The position numbers were made by a program, and so were the translations under genes. The notes under the pieces were generated by a model, which ran no database searches, was not told where the DNA came from, and saw nothing but the letters and a program-made list of their open reading frames with translations. From Planctomycetota bacterium (GTDB lineage Bacteria; Planctomycetota; Phycisphaerae; WQYP01; JAJZKY01), in the NCBI GenBank assembly GCA_021803885.1, contig JAJZKY010000175.1, positions 1 through 8,196 of the forward strand: a stretch of 8,196 nt of DNA, read 5' to 3'. This document shows positions 1 through 5,614 of this stretch, piece by piece (positions within the stretch are counted from its first letter, which is position 1; every line of letters starts with the position of its first letter).

Positions 1-149
1 ACTCCCTCACCGATAATCTGAATGTTACGGATGATGTGCGAACGCACGAGCTTGTCGGCATCAAATCCGGCCCTGTCGCGTGGGGTTGTTTCTATCACCT
101 CGTCGATGGCTTCAAGGATATCCTGAAGTAGGAGTCGATCCGGCCTCAT
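1..149 (-). CDS. hepT: HepT-like HEPN toxin (DUF86), N-terminal part, cut by window edge
   Basis: The first 49 codons of a minus-strand gene run off the left edge. The protein begins MRPDRLLLQDILEAIDEV and continues to an RSHIIRNIQIIGEG stretch, which is the usual start of HepT/DUF86 proteins: a helical bundle with a conserved arginine-rich second helix. In the family, the HEPN ribonuclease motif (Arg, 4-6 residues, His) and the tyrosine modified by the antitoxin lie further downstream, so they cannot be checked here. The ATG is fixed by a 4-nt ATGA overlap with the stop of the upstream mntA at 146-149, which implies translational coupling. The known role of the family is an RNA-cleaving toxin kept inactive by nucleotidylation from MntA. 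The family call is fairly sure; whether the gene is intact is unknown. Confidence 0.85.
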   Translation of the reverse strand, partial: MRPDRLLLQDILEAIDEVIETTPRDRAGFDADKLVRSHIIRNIQIIGEG

Positions 150-436
150 AGGGCAACCGCCTCTTTCATAACATGGCGGCGAAAGCGTTCGCTCATGCCA
201 CGTTCACTGATAACGTCAACCTTAACTCCCAATAGCTCCTGAAGTTCCATAAGCAGTCCGCCATGGTCGAAAAGTGAACGCTCGGGATCAAAGCGAACGA
301 TCAGATCAAGGTCGGAATCGCTGGTGGCATCACCGCGGGCCACGGACCCGATGATACGAATATCGTGCGCACCATATCGCATTGCAATGGCAAGAATCGC
401 CGCACGATTTTGCTGTAACGTCTGCCGTGTAATCAT
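146..436 (-). CDS. mntA: MntA-like minimal nucleotidyltransferase antitoxin
   Basis: A 96-residue protein starting MITRQTLQQN. It carries the exact GS-x10-DxD signature of minimal nucleotidyltransferases: G30-S31, then D42 and D44 in GSVARGDATSDSDLDLIV. A third acidic residue, D74, sits in the VKVDVIS strand. These three Asp residues would bind the metals used for catalysis. In the MntA/HepT family the antitoxin transfers AMP units from ATP to a tyrosine of HepT and so blocks the ribonuclease. The downstream partner overlaps by ATGA, as in characterised pairs. The reading frame stays open upstream to 637, but the extra 67 residues are encoded by repeat-like intergenic DNA and match nothing in the family, so the start at 436 is preferred. 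A perfect TATAAT lies 6 nt before this ATG. The length is normal for the family. Confidence 0.92.
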   Translation of the reverse strand: MITRQTLQQNRAAILAIAMRYGAHDIRIIGSVARGDATSDSDLDLIVRFDPERSLFDHGGLLMELQELLGVKVDVISERGMSERFRRHVMKEAVAL

Positions 437-442
437 GTCTCT

Positions 443-448
443 ATTATA
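443..448 (-). promoter_or_regulatory. Candidate -10 element for mntA-hepT (leaderless)
   Basis: A perfect TATAAT reads on the minus strand and ends 6 nt before the mntA ATG. With usual spacing, transcription would begin at or within a base or two of the start codon, giving a leaderless message. No convincing -35 hexamer is present at 16-18 bp, and no Shine-Dalgarno sequence precedes the ATG. A leaderless start would explain that absence. This is inferred from position only. Confidence 0.45.
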
Positions 449-518
449 ACCCGTGATCCAATTTTGTGCGGTTGTTTTGATAATCCACCCCCACCCGAAA
501 ACCAAACCACCTCGCCCC

Positions 519-745
519 GTTCTTTGCGTACCTTTGTGCCCATTGCGGTAAAACTCCGTACCCGTCTGCCCCCCCCCACGAACCTGCAATCCTGAACTCT
601 CAATGCCGAACTCTGAAATTTCAAATCTCAAATCCACATTCCCCCGCCGCCTCTTGCTCTACTGCTCAACTGTTCTACTGTTCACCTCTCTCGCGGGCCG
701 CAGCCCGCACCCCGTCTTCTGACCGCTGTATTCTGCCTCCCGCTT
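519..745 (-). repeat. Cluster of degenerate intergenic repeat-like tracts
   Basis: Read on the minus strand there are several simple, internally repetitive tracts. At 519-555 is a tract of the type ACCGCAATGGGCACAAAGG followed by TACGCAAAGAAC. At 588-634 is an A/T-rich tract with ATTTGAGATTTGAAATTTC, and on the plus strand GAACTCT occurs at 594-600 and again at 609-615. At 653-684 is a tract in which CTACTG (plus strand) occurs at 659-664 and 675-680. At 711-745 is a CTTCTGACC/TATTCTGCC-like tract. From memory, similar runs are scattered through intergenic regions of planctomycete and other environmental genomes. That is recall, not a search. No coding signal is present. Copy number in the genome cannot be seen from one window. 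Confidence 0.5.
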
Positions 746-846
746 AAAATTATGTGATGATATTGTAGATCTTGAGGATCTTGCCCGCCCCCACAAAAAT
801 AAACTTACACCTTGAGGACAGGGAGACGCTTCTGCTGCAGTTGGGC

Positions 847-852
847 TATAAT
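847..852 (+). promoter_or_regulatory. Candidate -10 element for the secreted protein gene
   Basis: A perfect TATAAT on the plus strand lies 86 nt before the start at 939. No good -35 hexamer is found at 16-18 bp, so the call rests on the -10 alone. Transcription from here would begin near 859 and give a leader of about 80 nt that contains the inverted repeats at 865-914. Confidence 0.35.
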
Positions 853-864
853 GGTTGTGGTACT

Positions 865-914
865 CGATGGACTTTCGCCCATGTGCGTCGCGTGGATGGA
901 TTCCATCGAAAGTC
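865..914 (+). promoter_or_regulatory. Overlapping inverted repeats in a 5' leader
   Basis: GACTTTCG (870-877) is perfectly complementary to CGAAAGTC (907-914). CGATGG (865-870) is perfectly complementary to CCATCG (903-908). The two stems share bases 870 and 907-908 and so cannot both form completely. They lie 13 nt upstream of the AGGAG at 927-931. This could be an RNA switch or simply a protein-binding dyad; no known riboswitch class is recognised. Confidence 0.3.
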
Positions 915-938
915 GGCTTCAAATTCAGGAGAAATATT

Positions 939-1316
939 ATGAAGCGATCCATTGTTTTCGGTGTTGCGGCGTTGGCCGCACTGTGCATGCTGGTTGGTAC
1001 ATCGTTTGCCGCCACCACAGTGAAGGTGAATGTCAAAGGCATCCTGCTGGACATGAACTGCTATTCCGCCCATGGCCTGATGAGCCGGGCTCATGGCAAA
1101 ACCTGCGGAATGGCCTGCATGATGAAGGGTCTGCCGGCCGGTATTCTGGTGAAAGGCCATGCCTGGACACTGGTGGTCAATTCCCGGCTGCTGGCCCATT
1201 ACATCGGCCTTAAAGCCCGAGTCATTGGGGTGGCCAATGCCAAAACCAATGTCGTGATCCCATCAGAAATTCTGGTGGACGAACATGGCAAATACACCAA
1301 AGTTGCCATCCACTGA
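939..1316 (+). CDS. Small secreted Cys/His-rich protein of unknown function
   Basis: A 125-residue protein. The start at 939 is supported by AGGAG at 927-931 with a 7-nt spacer and by a clean signal peptide: basic MKRS, a hydrophobic core at residues 5-20, and a likely cleavage after SFA (residue 24). Upstream in-frame codons to 855 add no signal-peptide logic. The mature part has a compact motif with C41, H45, H52, C56 and C60 in NCYSAHG, then HGKTCGMACMMKGLPAGIL, followed by short beta-strand-like segments (AWTLVV, ARVIGVA, NVVIPSEILV). Secreted bacterial proteins with a CY..HG...C...C...G.P.G pattern are known to me only as uncharacterised. The Cys/His spacing suggests metal or heme binding or disulfides, but this is inference. 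The gene stands alone and ends in a strong terminator. Confidence 0.85.
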   Translation: MKRSIVFGVAALAALCMLVGTSFAATTVKVNVKGILLDMNCYSAHGLMSRAHGKTCGMACMMKGLPAGILVKGHAWTLVVNSRLLAHYIGLKARVIGVANAKTNVVIPSEILVDEHGKYTKVAIH

Positions 1317-1354
1317 TTTTTCCCGTCATTCGGAAACGTTGTAACCATGCCCCG

Positions 1355-1387
1355 GAACCTGCGGCCCCTGCCGCGGGTTCTTTTTTT
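1355..1387 (+). terminator. Strong intrinsic terminator
   Basis: GAACCTGCGG (1355-1364) pairs with CCGCGGGTTC (1371-1380) to give a 10-bp stem with one G-U pair around a 6-nt loop, followed directly by seven T at 1381-1387. It lies 39 nt after the stop of the secreted protein gene. On the other strand there is no T tract, so it should work for the plus-strand gene only. The rest of 1388-1458, after the convergent HEAT-like gene, shows no clear terminator for that gene. Confidence 0.9.
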
Positions 1388-1458
1388 GGGGGCCGCGTGC
1401 AGCCCGGCGCAGCCGCTGGTCTGGCCGTGGTCCGTGCGGGCAGGGCGGCATCATTTTC

Positions 1459-2631
1459 TTAACGGTTGGAGGGACTTGTGGGTGGGGTTGGGGTCCATGC
1501 GGTGATTTTGCGACTGGCATACCAGGCGGTGATTTTTTTTATGGCCGCATTTTCCTGCTGGGCTGTGCCCACAGCCCAGGTGCCACTGTAATAAGAGGTG
1601 TGAAAAAGGTGGCAGGTGGCAGGATTTTTTCCGGCAAGTTTTATCAACAGGTACAGCGGCATGGTACGATTGGAAATATATCCGGGCTTGTTATTAAAAT
1701 TGAATACGAAATTCTGGGATATGGGTCGATGAATCAAAAAGAGGAGGTATGGTTCTACATCAGCGGGCTTGGCCAGCGGCAGCAGCTTGGCAATATCTTT
1801 CGCCGGCATGGTATATGGCGTATTGAAAAGACTTTCCATGGGCGGTTGTCGGCACATTTGATCTAATAAATTCACCAGCAGATGGGAGAGATTGGCCGGT
1901 TTCCAGTGCATCAGCAATTCGGTGGCGTATGGGCCGTATTGTACCTGTATCCAGTAATTATTAACATAGGTAAAAATTGGTATTTTCTGGCCGTGAAAGA
2001 TGACCATGTGCTGCAGAGTTTGCTGTCCACCAAATCCCAGGATGACGGCCCGGCTCAATACACTTTTGACCATGGCCGGCGTGGGTTGCCGATTCCACAG
2101 AGCATCCATAGTAGTCAGGTAAACCAGGCGATGCGGATCTCGAAGCAGACGAGTCAGCAGCCAATCAGCGTTGCGGCCCGGAATTTTGGCCAGCGAATGG
2201 GCCACGTCAGCCCGGCGCTGCGGGTGGTGCGAAAATGCCCCCGCCACCAGAGGCAATAAATTCGGCCTGATTCCCCACTGCAGCATTTTCAGGCGTTGCT
2301 GGAGAGGCAGGTGCAATAAAGCTCTGGCCCACCGGGTGAGATCTTCCTGGTACCGCAGCAAATGATCGATGCGTGCCTGCTGTTCCGGACCGCCCCCGCG
2401 AATCATACAGGCGGTCAGGCGGGCCAGCGCCTGTCGCAGTTCGGCACTACCGGCCTGGCGGACGGCATACTGCGGCTGCGCGAGCTTGCTTAGTCCCTGT
2501 TGAAACTGCCGCAGCGCCGTGGCGGTCTGGCTGGTGGAATGGGGGCGGGCCTGAGCCTGACTGGATTGTGGCCACGCCAGCCACATCGCCGCCGTCAGCG
2601 ACAAAATCAAACTCGGCGATTTTGGTTTCAT
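1459..2631 (-). CDS. Secreted alpha-helical (HEAT-like) repeat protein, hypothetical
   Basis: A 390-residue protein. The start at 2631 gives a good signal peptide (MKPKSPSLIL, then a hydrophobic core to W20, with likely cleavage after AQA at residue 28). The open frame extends to 2745 but would bury that signal and overlap the upstream gene. The mature protein is rich in paired helices. Residues about 120-195 look like HEAT or PBS-lyase-type repeats (NLLPLVAGAFSHHP, WLLTRLLRDPHRLVYLTTMD), a common adaptor scaffold. The middle and C-terminal parts (residues 205-350) are richer in aromatics and unassigned. The C-terminus has KITAW twice (366-370, 375-379) and a Pro/Thr tail. It lies 17 nt after the dehydrogenase gene, so the two are probably co-transcribed. 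The Shine-Dalgarno is weak (AGAGAAA). No enzymatic motif is visible. It could be an exported partner or scaffold; the function is unknown. Confidence 0.8.
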   Translation of the reverse strand: MKPKSPSLILSLTAAMWLAWPQSSQAQARPHSTSQTATALRQFQQGLSKLAQPQYAVRQAGSAELRQALARLTACMIRGGGPEQQARIDHLLRYQEDLTRWARALLHLPLQQRLKMLQWGIRPNLLPLVAGAFSHHPQRRADVAHSLAKIPGRNADWLLTRLLRDPHRLVYLTTMDALWNRQPTPAMVKSVLSRAVILGFGGQQTLQHMVIFHGQKIPIFTYVNNYWIQVQYGPYATELLMHWKPANLSHLLVNLLDQMCRQPPMESLFNTPYTMPAKDIAKLLPLAKPADVEPYLLFLIHRPISQNFVFNFNNKPGYISNRTMPLYLLIKLAGKNPATCHLFHTSYYSGTWAVGTAQQENAAIKKITAWYASRKITAWTPTPPTSPSNR

Positions 2632-2648
2632 CGGGTATTTCTCTGTGG

Positions 2649-3818
2649 TCAGGCCCACTGCGGCCGTGGGTTCAATTCCGTCGGCAACGCGCGTTGCCGG
2701 GCGATCTGGCTGAAAACTGCGGTAAGGTTTTCCGTCGCGGACCACGGTGCCTTTTTAATGTTCCAGGCCGCCGCCTGGTAACAGGAGAATATAAAGTCCG
2801 TGGTTTTAATGATCTGGGCAAAATCGGTGATGGGCGTGGATCCGGTACGAATGGCCAGGGCAAAGCTATTAAAGGTTCGCATATTGCCTTCAAAGTCGCG
2901 GGCGTCATCGTGAAATTCGGTGGACGGCTGGCCATGGCTTAGCAAGTAACCCATGCCGTTCCAGATGGCCCGGCCGGCATCACCAAGAATCTCAATCATG
3001 TGCCGTTCCTGCCGGGAGCAGGTCGTGGCCACCATGGTCAGGCGCGGGCGATCGGGCGTGGTCAGTGTCGCCTGGGTGATGGCGGTGTCTTCCATTTCCA
3101 GCTCCGGAGAATCATGGAAGCGGTACAAAGCGGTTCGGATATTTTCCGCGCGGGCCACGACAGGTAAATCCCCCGGCGATGCCAGAATGAGTGCCTGATT
3201 GATAAAGTGTACCGCCTGATTGAACATCACCCCATCGAGATTCCATTGGCCCGCCATCATTTTTTTGCCGGCCCAGGCCGCCCGGCCATAGTAAGATTCT
3301 TCGCGCCACCACAGGCTGGAAAGAAAAATCTCGCGGATTTTACCAATGGCTCCGCCGTGAATCGCCTGGCGCAGCTCCAGCATGGAACTGCGCCCCACAT
3401 GTTGCATCTGCACCGCCCCGACCCGGCCCGAAGCCTTTTGTGCTTCAAGCATCATGCGGCATTCGTCCGGATGGGTCGCCATCGGTTTTTCACAAAGCAC
3501 GTGCTTGCCGGCCTTAAACGCGGCCACGGTTACCGGCCGGTGCAGAAAGTGGGGTACCGCAATGCACACTGCTTCCACCGCGGGATCCTGGAGAAGGGAT
3601 TGGTAATCAGGATAAATTTTCCCGCCGGCGGCGGTAACGCGGGCCGCCTGTTTGGCAACGTTGGGATCTTCGAGTTTGACGTCGCAGCCTGCCACGACCT
3701 GAAAATTCGGATTTTTTTCCATTTCCGTCAGGTGCATGGGAGCGATGCCGCCGCCCAGCCCGATTTGCCCCATGCGGATGGGAGAAGAAACGCGAGGGTT
3801 AAGGCCTGTGTCAGTCAT
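2649..3818 (-). CDS. Gfo/Idh/MocA family NAD(P)-dependent oxidoreductase
   Basis: A 389-residue protein. The N-terminal Rossmann fold begins MGQIGLGGGIAPMHL (dinucleotide loop GLGGG at 20-24). The family signature KHVLCEKPMATHPDE follows, with EKP at 110-112. The C-terminal half has the substrate-domain helix GVMFNQAVHFINQAL, with H204 in the place of the family's catalytic His; the more usual Asp before it is N200. The length is typical. Members oxidise or reduce sugars, inositols or amino sugars with NAD(P), but substrates cannot be read from sequence. The start at 3818 is chosen because GGAG (3826-3829) precedes it by 7 nt and the Rossmann strand follows closely; the frame stays open to 3899 without a ribosome site. 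No Tat or Sec signal is seen, so it is probably cytoplasmic. It is the first gene of a two-gene operon, with repeats over its promoter. Confidence 0.93.
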   Translation of the reverse strand: MTDTGLNPRVSSPIRMGQIGLGGGIAPMHLTEMEKNPNFQVVAGCDVKLEDPNVAKQAARVTAAGGKIYPDYQSLLQDPAVEAVCIAVPHFLHRPVTVAAFKAGKHVLCEKPMATHPDECRMMLEAQKASGRVGAVQMQHVGRSSMLELRQAIHGGAIGKIREIFLSSLWWREESYYGRAAWAGKKMMAGQWNLDGVMFNQAVHFINQALILASPGDLPVVARAENIRTALYRFHDSPELEMEDTAITQATLTTPDRPRLTMVATTCSRQERHMIEILGDAGRAIWNGMGYLLSHGQPSTEFHDDARDFEGNMRTFNSFALAIRTGSTPITDFAQIIKTTDFIFSCYQAAAWNIKKAPWSATENLTAVFSQIARQRALPTELNPRPQWA

Positions 3819-3879
3819 CGTGCCGCTCCAAAAACCTGCCGGGCACTTAAAATAGCCTGTAAGTTTGACCCTGTTCCCA

Positions 3880-3936
3880 GGCCGTTTAAGCGCGTGCACC
3901 GGCCGTTAATGTATGCTATTGAGCACCGGCCGTAAA
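3880..3936. repeat. Three GGCCGTWWA direct repeats, operator-like
   Basis: GGCCGTTTA (3880-3888), GGCCGTTAA (3901-3909) and GGCCGTAAA (3928-3936) lie on the same strand. The last two are part of a longer 11-bp direct repeat, GCACCGGCCGT, at 3896-3906 and 3923-3933, 27 bp apart. The repeats sit over the candidate -35, the -10 and the initial transcribed region of the minus-strand oxidoreductase promoter. A repressor or activator binding array is a reasonable reading but has not been shown. Confidence 0.4.
3908..3936 (-). promoter_or_regulatory. Candidate promoter of the oxidoreductase operon
   Basis: On the minus strand, TTTACG (3931-3936) and TACATT (3908-3913) are separated by exactly 17 bp. 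Each matches the housekeeping consensus at four of six bases. Transcription would start near 3901 and give a leader of about 80 nt. Both hexamers overlap copies of a GGCCGTWWA repeat, which suggests regulation. Confidence 0.4.
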
Positions 3937-3988
3937 GGAGCTTCACCCGATCCATGCGAGCGGTCGATGGCGCGAGGGTGCCTTGCGG

Positions 3989-4027
3989 GAATTTTGCCCT
4001 TGACAGAATTTTGCCGGCGATTAAACT
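3989..4027 (+). promoter_or_regulatory. Promoter with direct repeats flanking a perfect -35 box
   Basis: A perfect TTGACA (4000-4005) is followed after 16 bp by TAAACT (4022-4027, four of six matches). GAATTTTGCC occurs at 3989-3998, one base before the -35, and again at 4006-4015, directly after it. These 10-bp direct repeats, 17 bp apart, bracket the -35 box and look like an operator. Transcription would begin near 4034 and leave a leader of about 220 nt before the TTG start at 4258. Confidence 0.55.
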
Positions 4028-4257
4028 TTGTTGATCATAAGGGCGGGTGGGGGGCATGTGGCGGAAGCTTGGCCGCAAACTAAAGAATGTGGCTGGATAA
4101 ACTTCATGCGGAAGTTGAGCTTCCCGCGAATAGAAATTAAAATGGGCATTTGCAGGATGCGGATGCGACGAACGGCCGACTGAATTTCGCGGCTTGGGTT
4201 GCTAACTTGTTGTGAGTGTTGTAACGGTTCCTTTTATTTATCAACCGGAGGCGTACC

Positions 4258-5127
4258 TTGAGTATCCTGACCAAAATCTTTGTGCTGCTGCAACTGGTGT
4301 TTGCCCTGGTCCTTGCGGTGCTGGTGGTGCTATTTGCACATGGACAGCAAAACTATAAAAAGCAGGTATTAACCGATCAGAATGCGATGATTGCGTCGCA
4401 GGCAGCTTTGCTTAACACACGGGCGACGGTCAGCCGGCTTAGTGAGCAATTGGCAAAAGCCGCCCGCGCCAACATTAATACGCTGGGCAATCTCAATGAC
4501 AAAATATTGAACCTGCAGGGAAAACTCTCCAGTGCGCAAAGCGAAGTTGCCCAGCTTAAGGCCAACAAACAAAGCCTGGTCAACAGCACCAGCCTGCTTT
4601 CCGCGGCCAACCGCTCGCAACAGGATCAGCTTGCCGCCGACAGCAAGGAACTCACCAAGCTGCGCCCGGTGGTGCTGCGCTACATCAATGAAAACGCCCA
4701 ACTCAATCGTCACAACACCCAGCTTACCAACGAACGCAACGAAGCCCAAAAGCAGATTCAAACTCTCCAGGAAAGCATTGTGGCTCTGAACACCCGTCTG
4801 GCCCGGGCCGCGGCCTTGCAGCACCAGGTGGCCTCTGCACCGAGTGCTGTCAATGCGGTTATCGGCGTACCAACGGCGGTGGCGGTGAACGGCAAAATCC
4901 AGCAGGTGCAGTCGTACAACAACCGGGTTTATGTGAGTGTGAACCTGGGTGCACGTGACGGGGTGTCTAAGGGCACACGTCTGACGGTTTATAAGAGCGG
5001 ACAATATGTTGCCGATGTGGTCGTTCGCAGTGTAGACCCCACGACCTGCGTGGGCGTGGTTACATTGGCCAGTCCCAGTGCCAAGGTCATGGTCAATGAT
5101 CTGGTGATGAGTGGTCCGGGCATCTGA
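4258..5127 (+). CDS. Membrane-anchored coiled-coil protein with MreC-like C-terminal beta domain
   Basis: A 289-residue protein starting at TTG. GGAGG at 4247-4251 with a 6-nt spacer supports this start, and a membrane helix follows at once (residues 5-27). Residues about 38-188 are a long, Gln/Leu/Ala-rich coiled coil. Residues about 208-287 form a compact beta-rich domain: VNGKIQQVQ, VYVSVNLGARDGVSKGTRL, VADVVVRSV, CVGVVTL, VMVNDLVMSG. The order of one N-terminal helix, coiled coil and small beta domain, plus the 'DGV..G..' and 'VG.V' turns, resembles MreC, although it is not MreC itself, which is encoded separately at 6986. Similar unnamed proteins occur in planctomycetes, to my recollection. 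It is followed at 58 nt by a 46-residue membrane protein and then by mreB, which suggests an envelope or shape role. The function is unproven. Confidence 0.85.
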   Translation: MSILTKIFVLLQLVFALVLAVLVVLFAHGQQNYKKQVLTDQNAMIASQAALLNTRATVSRLSEQLAKAARANINTLGNLNDKILNLQGKLSSAQSEVAQLKANKQSLVNSTSLLSAANRSQQDQLAADSKELTKLRPVVLRYINENAQLNRHNTQLTNERNEAQKQIQTLQESIVALNTRLARAAALQHQVASAPSAVNAVIGVPTAVAVNGKIQQVQSYNNRVYVSVNLGARDGVSKGTRLTVYKSGQYVADVVVRSVDPTTCVGVVTLASPSAKVMVNDLVMSGPGI

Positions 5128-5185
5128 AACCTGGACAGGCGAACCGCCCGGTTAAAAACTCCGGTCTCTGGCTTTGGAGAACAAT

Positions 5186-5326
5186 ATGTCGCGAATCGAT
5201 GGCCCAGCACGCATTACCGTCAAGCCGCAGCCCAACGTGTATACAGCGTTGGCATTTATATCCATGGGGGCTACGCTGGCCGCACTGGTGTACGTGTTTC
5301 TGCAATACAAGGCCCTGGTGGGTTAG
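5186..5326 (+). CDS. Small single-helix membrane protein (46 aa)
   Basis: A 46-residue protein, MSRIDGPARI then TVKPQPNVYT, with one hydrophobic helix at about residues 19-40 and the short tail QYKALVG. The ATG at 5186 has GGAG at 5176-5179 with a 6-nt spacer, a strong translation signal for so short a frame. The Pro-rich KPQPNVYT just before the helix looks like a conserved motif, and I recall similar small proteins in Phycisphaerae, though this was not checked. The gene lies 58 nt after the coiled-coil gene in the same orientation and ahead of a candidate terminator, so it is probably in that operon. It could be a small partner of the coiled-coil protein or of MreBC. The function is unknown. 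Confidence 0.72.
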   Translation: MSRIDGPARITVKPQPNVYTALAFISMGATLAALVYVFLQYKALVG

Positions 5327-5430
5327 AATAACTGGCCATGCCGGGTTACCACTGTACGTCCCATGGTATACGTGCCAAAACAGTGGCCGTCTGGATGATC
5401 GGCTTAAGGCGGGGGATCAATCCGATCCAG

Positions 5431-5460
5431 GCGATGAATTGCCATTTCATCGCTAATTTT
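5431..5460 (+). terminator. Candidate intrinsic terminator after the coiled-coil/small protein operon
   Basis: GCGATGAA (5431-5438) pairs perfectly with TTCATCGC (5446-5453) around a 7-nt loop, followed by TAATTTT. The stem has modest GC and the T tract is interrupted by two A, so termination may be partial and allow read-through to mreB. It starts 105 nt after the 46-aa gene. Confidence 0.45.
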
Positions 5461-5477
5461 CATATTCAAGAACTAAT

Positions 5478-5505
5478 TTGTAAAATTTTGCCGTTCTGGT
5501 AGACT
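5478..5505 (+). promoter_or_regulatory. Weak candidate mreB promoter
   Basis: TTGTAA (5478-5483) and TAGACT (5500-5505) are 16 bp apart, each matching the consensus at four of six positions. It lies just downstream of the candidate terminator and would give a leader of about 160 nt containing the hairpins before mreB. The match is modest and may be chance. Confidence 0.3.
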
Positions 5506-5614
5506 GCCGCAGGAAAGATTCAGAGAGGGCTGGTGGCCACCGCCTCCGAATTCCGATAATAACGGAAGTGGTGGCGTCGGGGTGGCCATATCCACAGGAC
5601 AGGGTATGGCGGGT

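Larger units (their letters stand above)
437..938. other. Gene-free divergent region between mntA and the secreted protein gene
   Basis: This 502-nt stretch has no credible gene. Open frames crossing it have no ribosome binding site and encode low-complexity translations. It holds the mntA -10 box at the left, a cluster of degenerate repeat-like tracts at about 519-745, a 9-base C run near 569-577, a small GC hairpin (GCGGGC at 693-698 with GCCCGC at 703-708), and at the right a candidate promoter and inverted repeats in the leader of the gene at 939. Confidence 0.7.
3819..4257. other. Divergent intergenic regulatory region
   Basis: This 439-nt region lies between the minus-strand oxidoreductase and the plus-strand coiled-coil gene. 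It holds the GGCCGTWWA array and minus-strand promoter at the left, a plus-strand promoter with flanking direct repeats at 3989-4027, a hairpin (GCGGAAG at 4108-4114 with CTTCCCGC at 4120-4127, one bulged C), and a Shine-Dalgarno at 4247-4251. Two very short basic frames occur (4056-4100, 14 aa; 4106-4183, 25 aa). I see no evidence that they are translated. Confidence 0.7.

Noticed and set aside
437..637. N-terminal extension of MntA by 67 residues
   Set aside because: The extra codons lie in repeat-like intergenic DNA, have no ribosome site at 637, and precede the normal family start and a perfect -10 box.
437..938. Insertion sequence or transposon remnant beside the toxin-antitoxin genes
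   Set aside because: No transposase fragment, long terminal inverted repeat or target-site duplication could be found.
3207..3935. 242-aa open frame on the plus strand
   Set aside because: Antisense to the Gfo/Idh/MocA gene, whose motifs are clear; the translation is Arg/His-rich without any domain.
3880..3936. CRISPR-like array
   Set aside because: The repeat units are only about 9-11 bp and unevenly spaced, and no cas gene is nearby; operator sites fit better.
4056..4183. Two tiny basic frames (14 and 25 aa) in the leader of the coiled-coil gene
   Set aside because: Considered as leader peptides. They lack good ribosome sites, and frames this short are expected by chance.
4369..5004. 211-aa open frame on the minus strand
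   Set aside because: Antisense to the coiled-coil gene. The repetitive heptads of the real gene keep stops out of this frame, and no ribosome site or motif is present.
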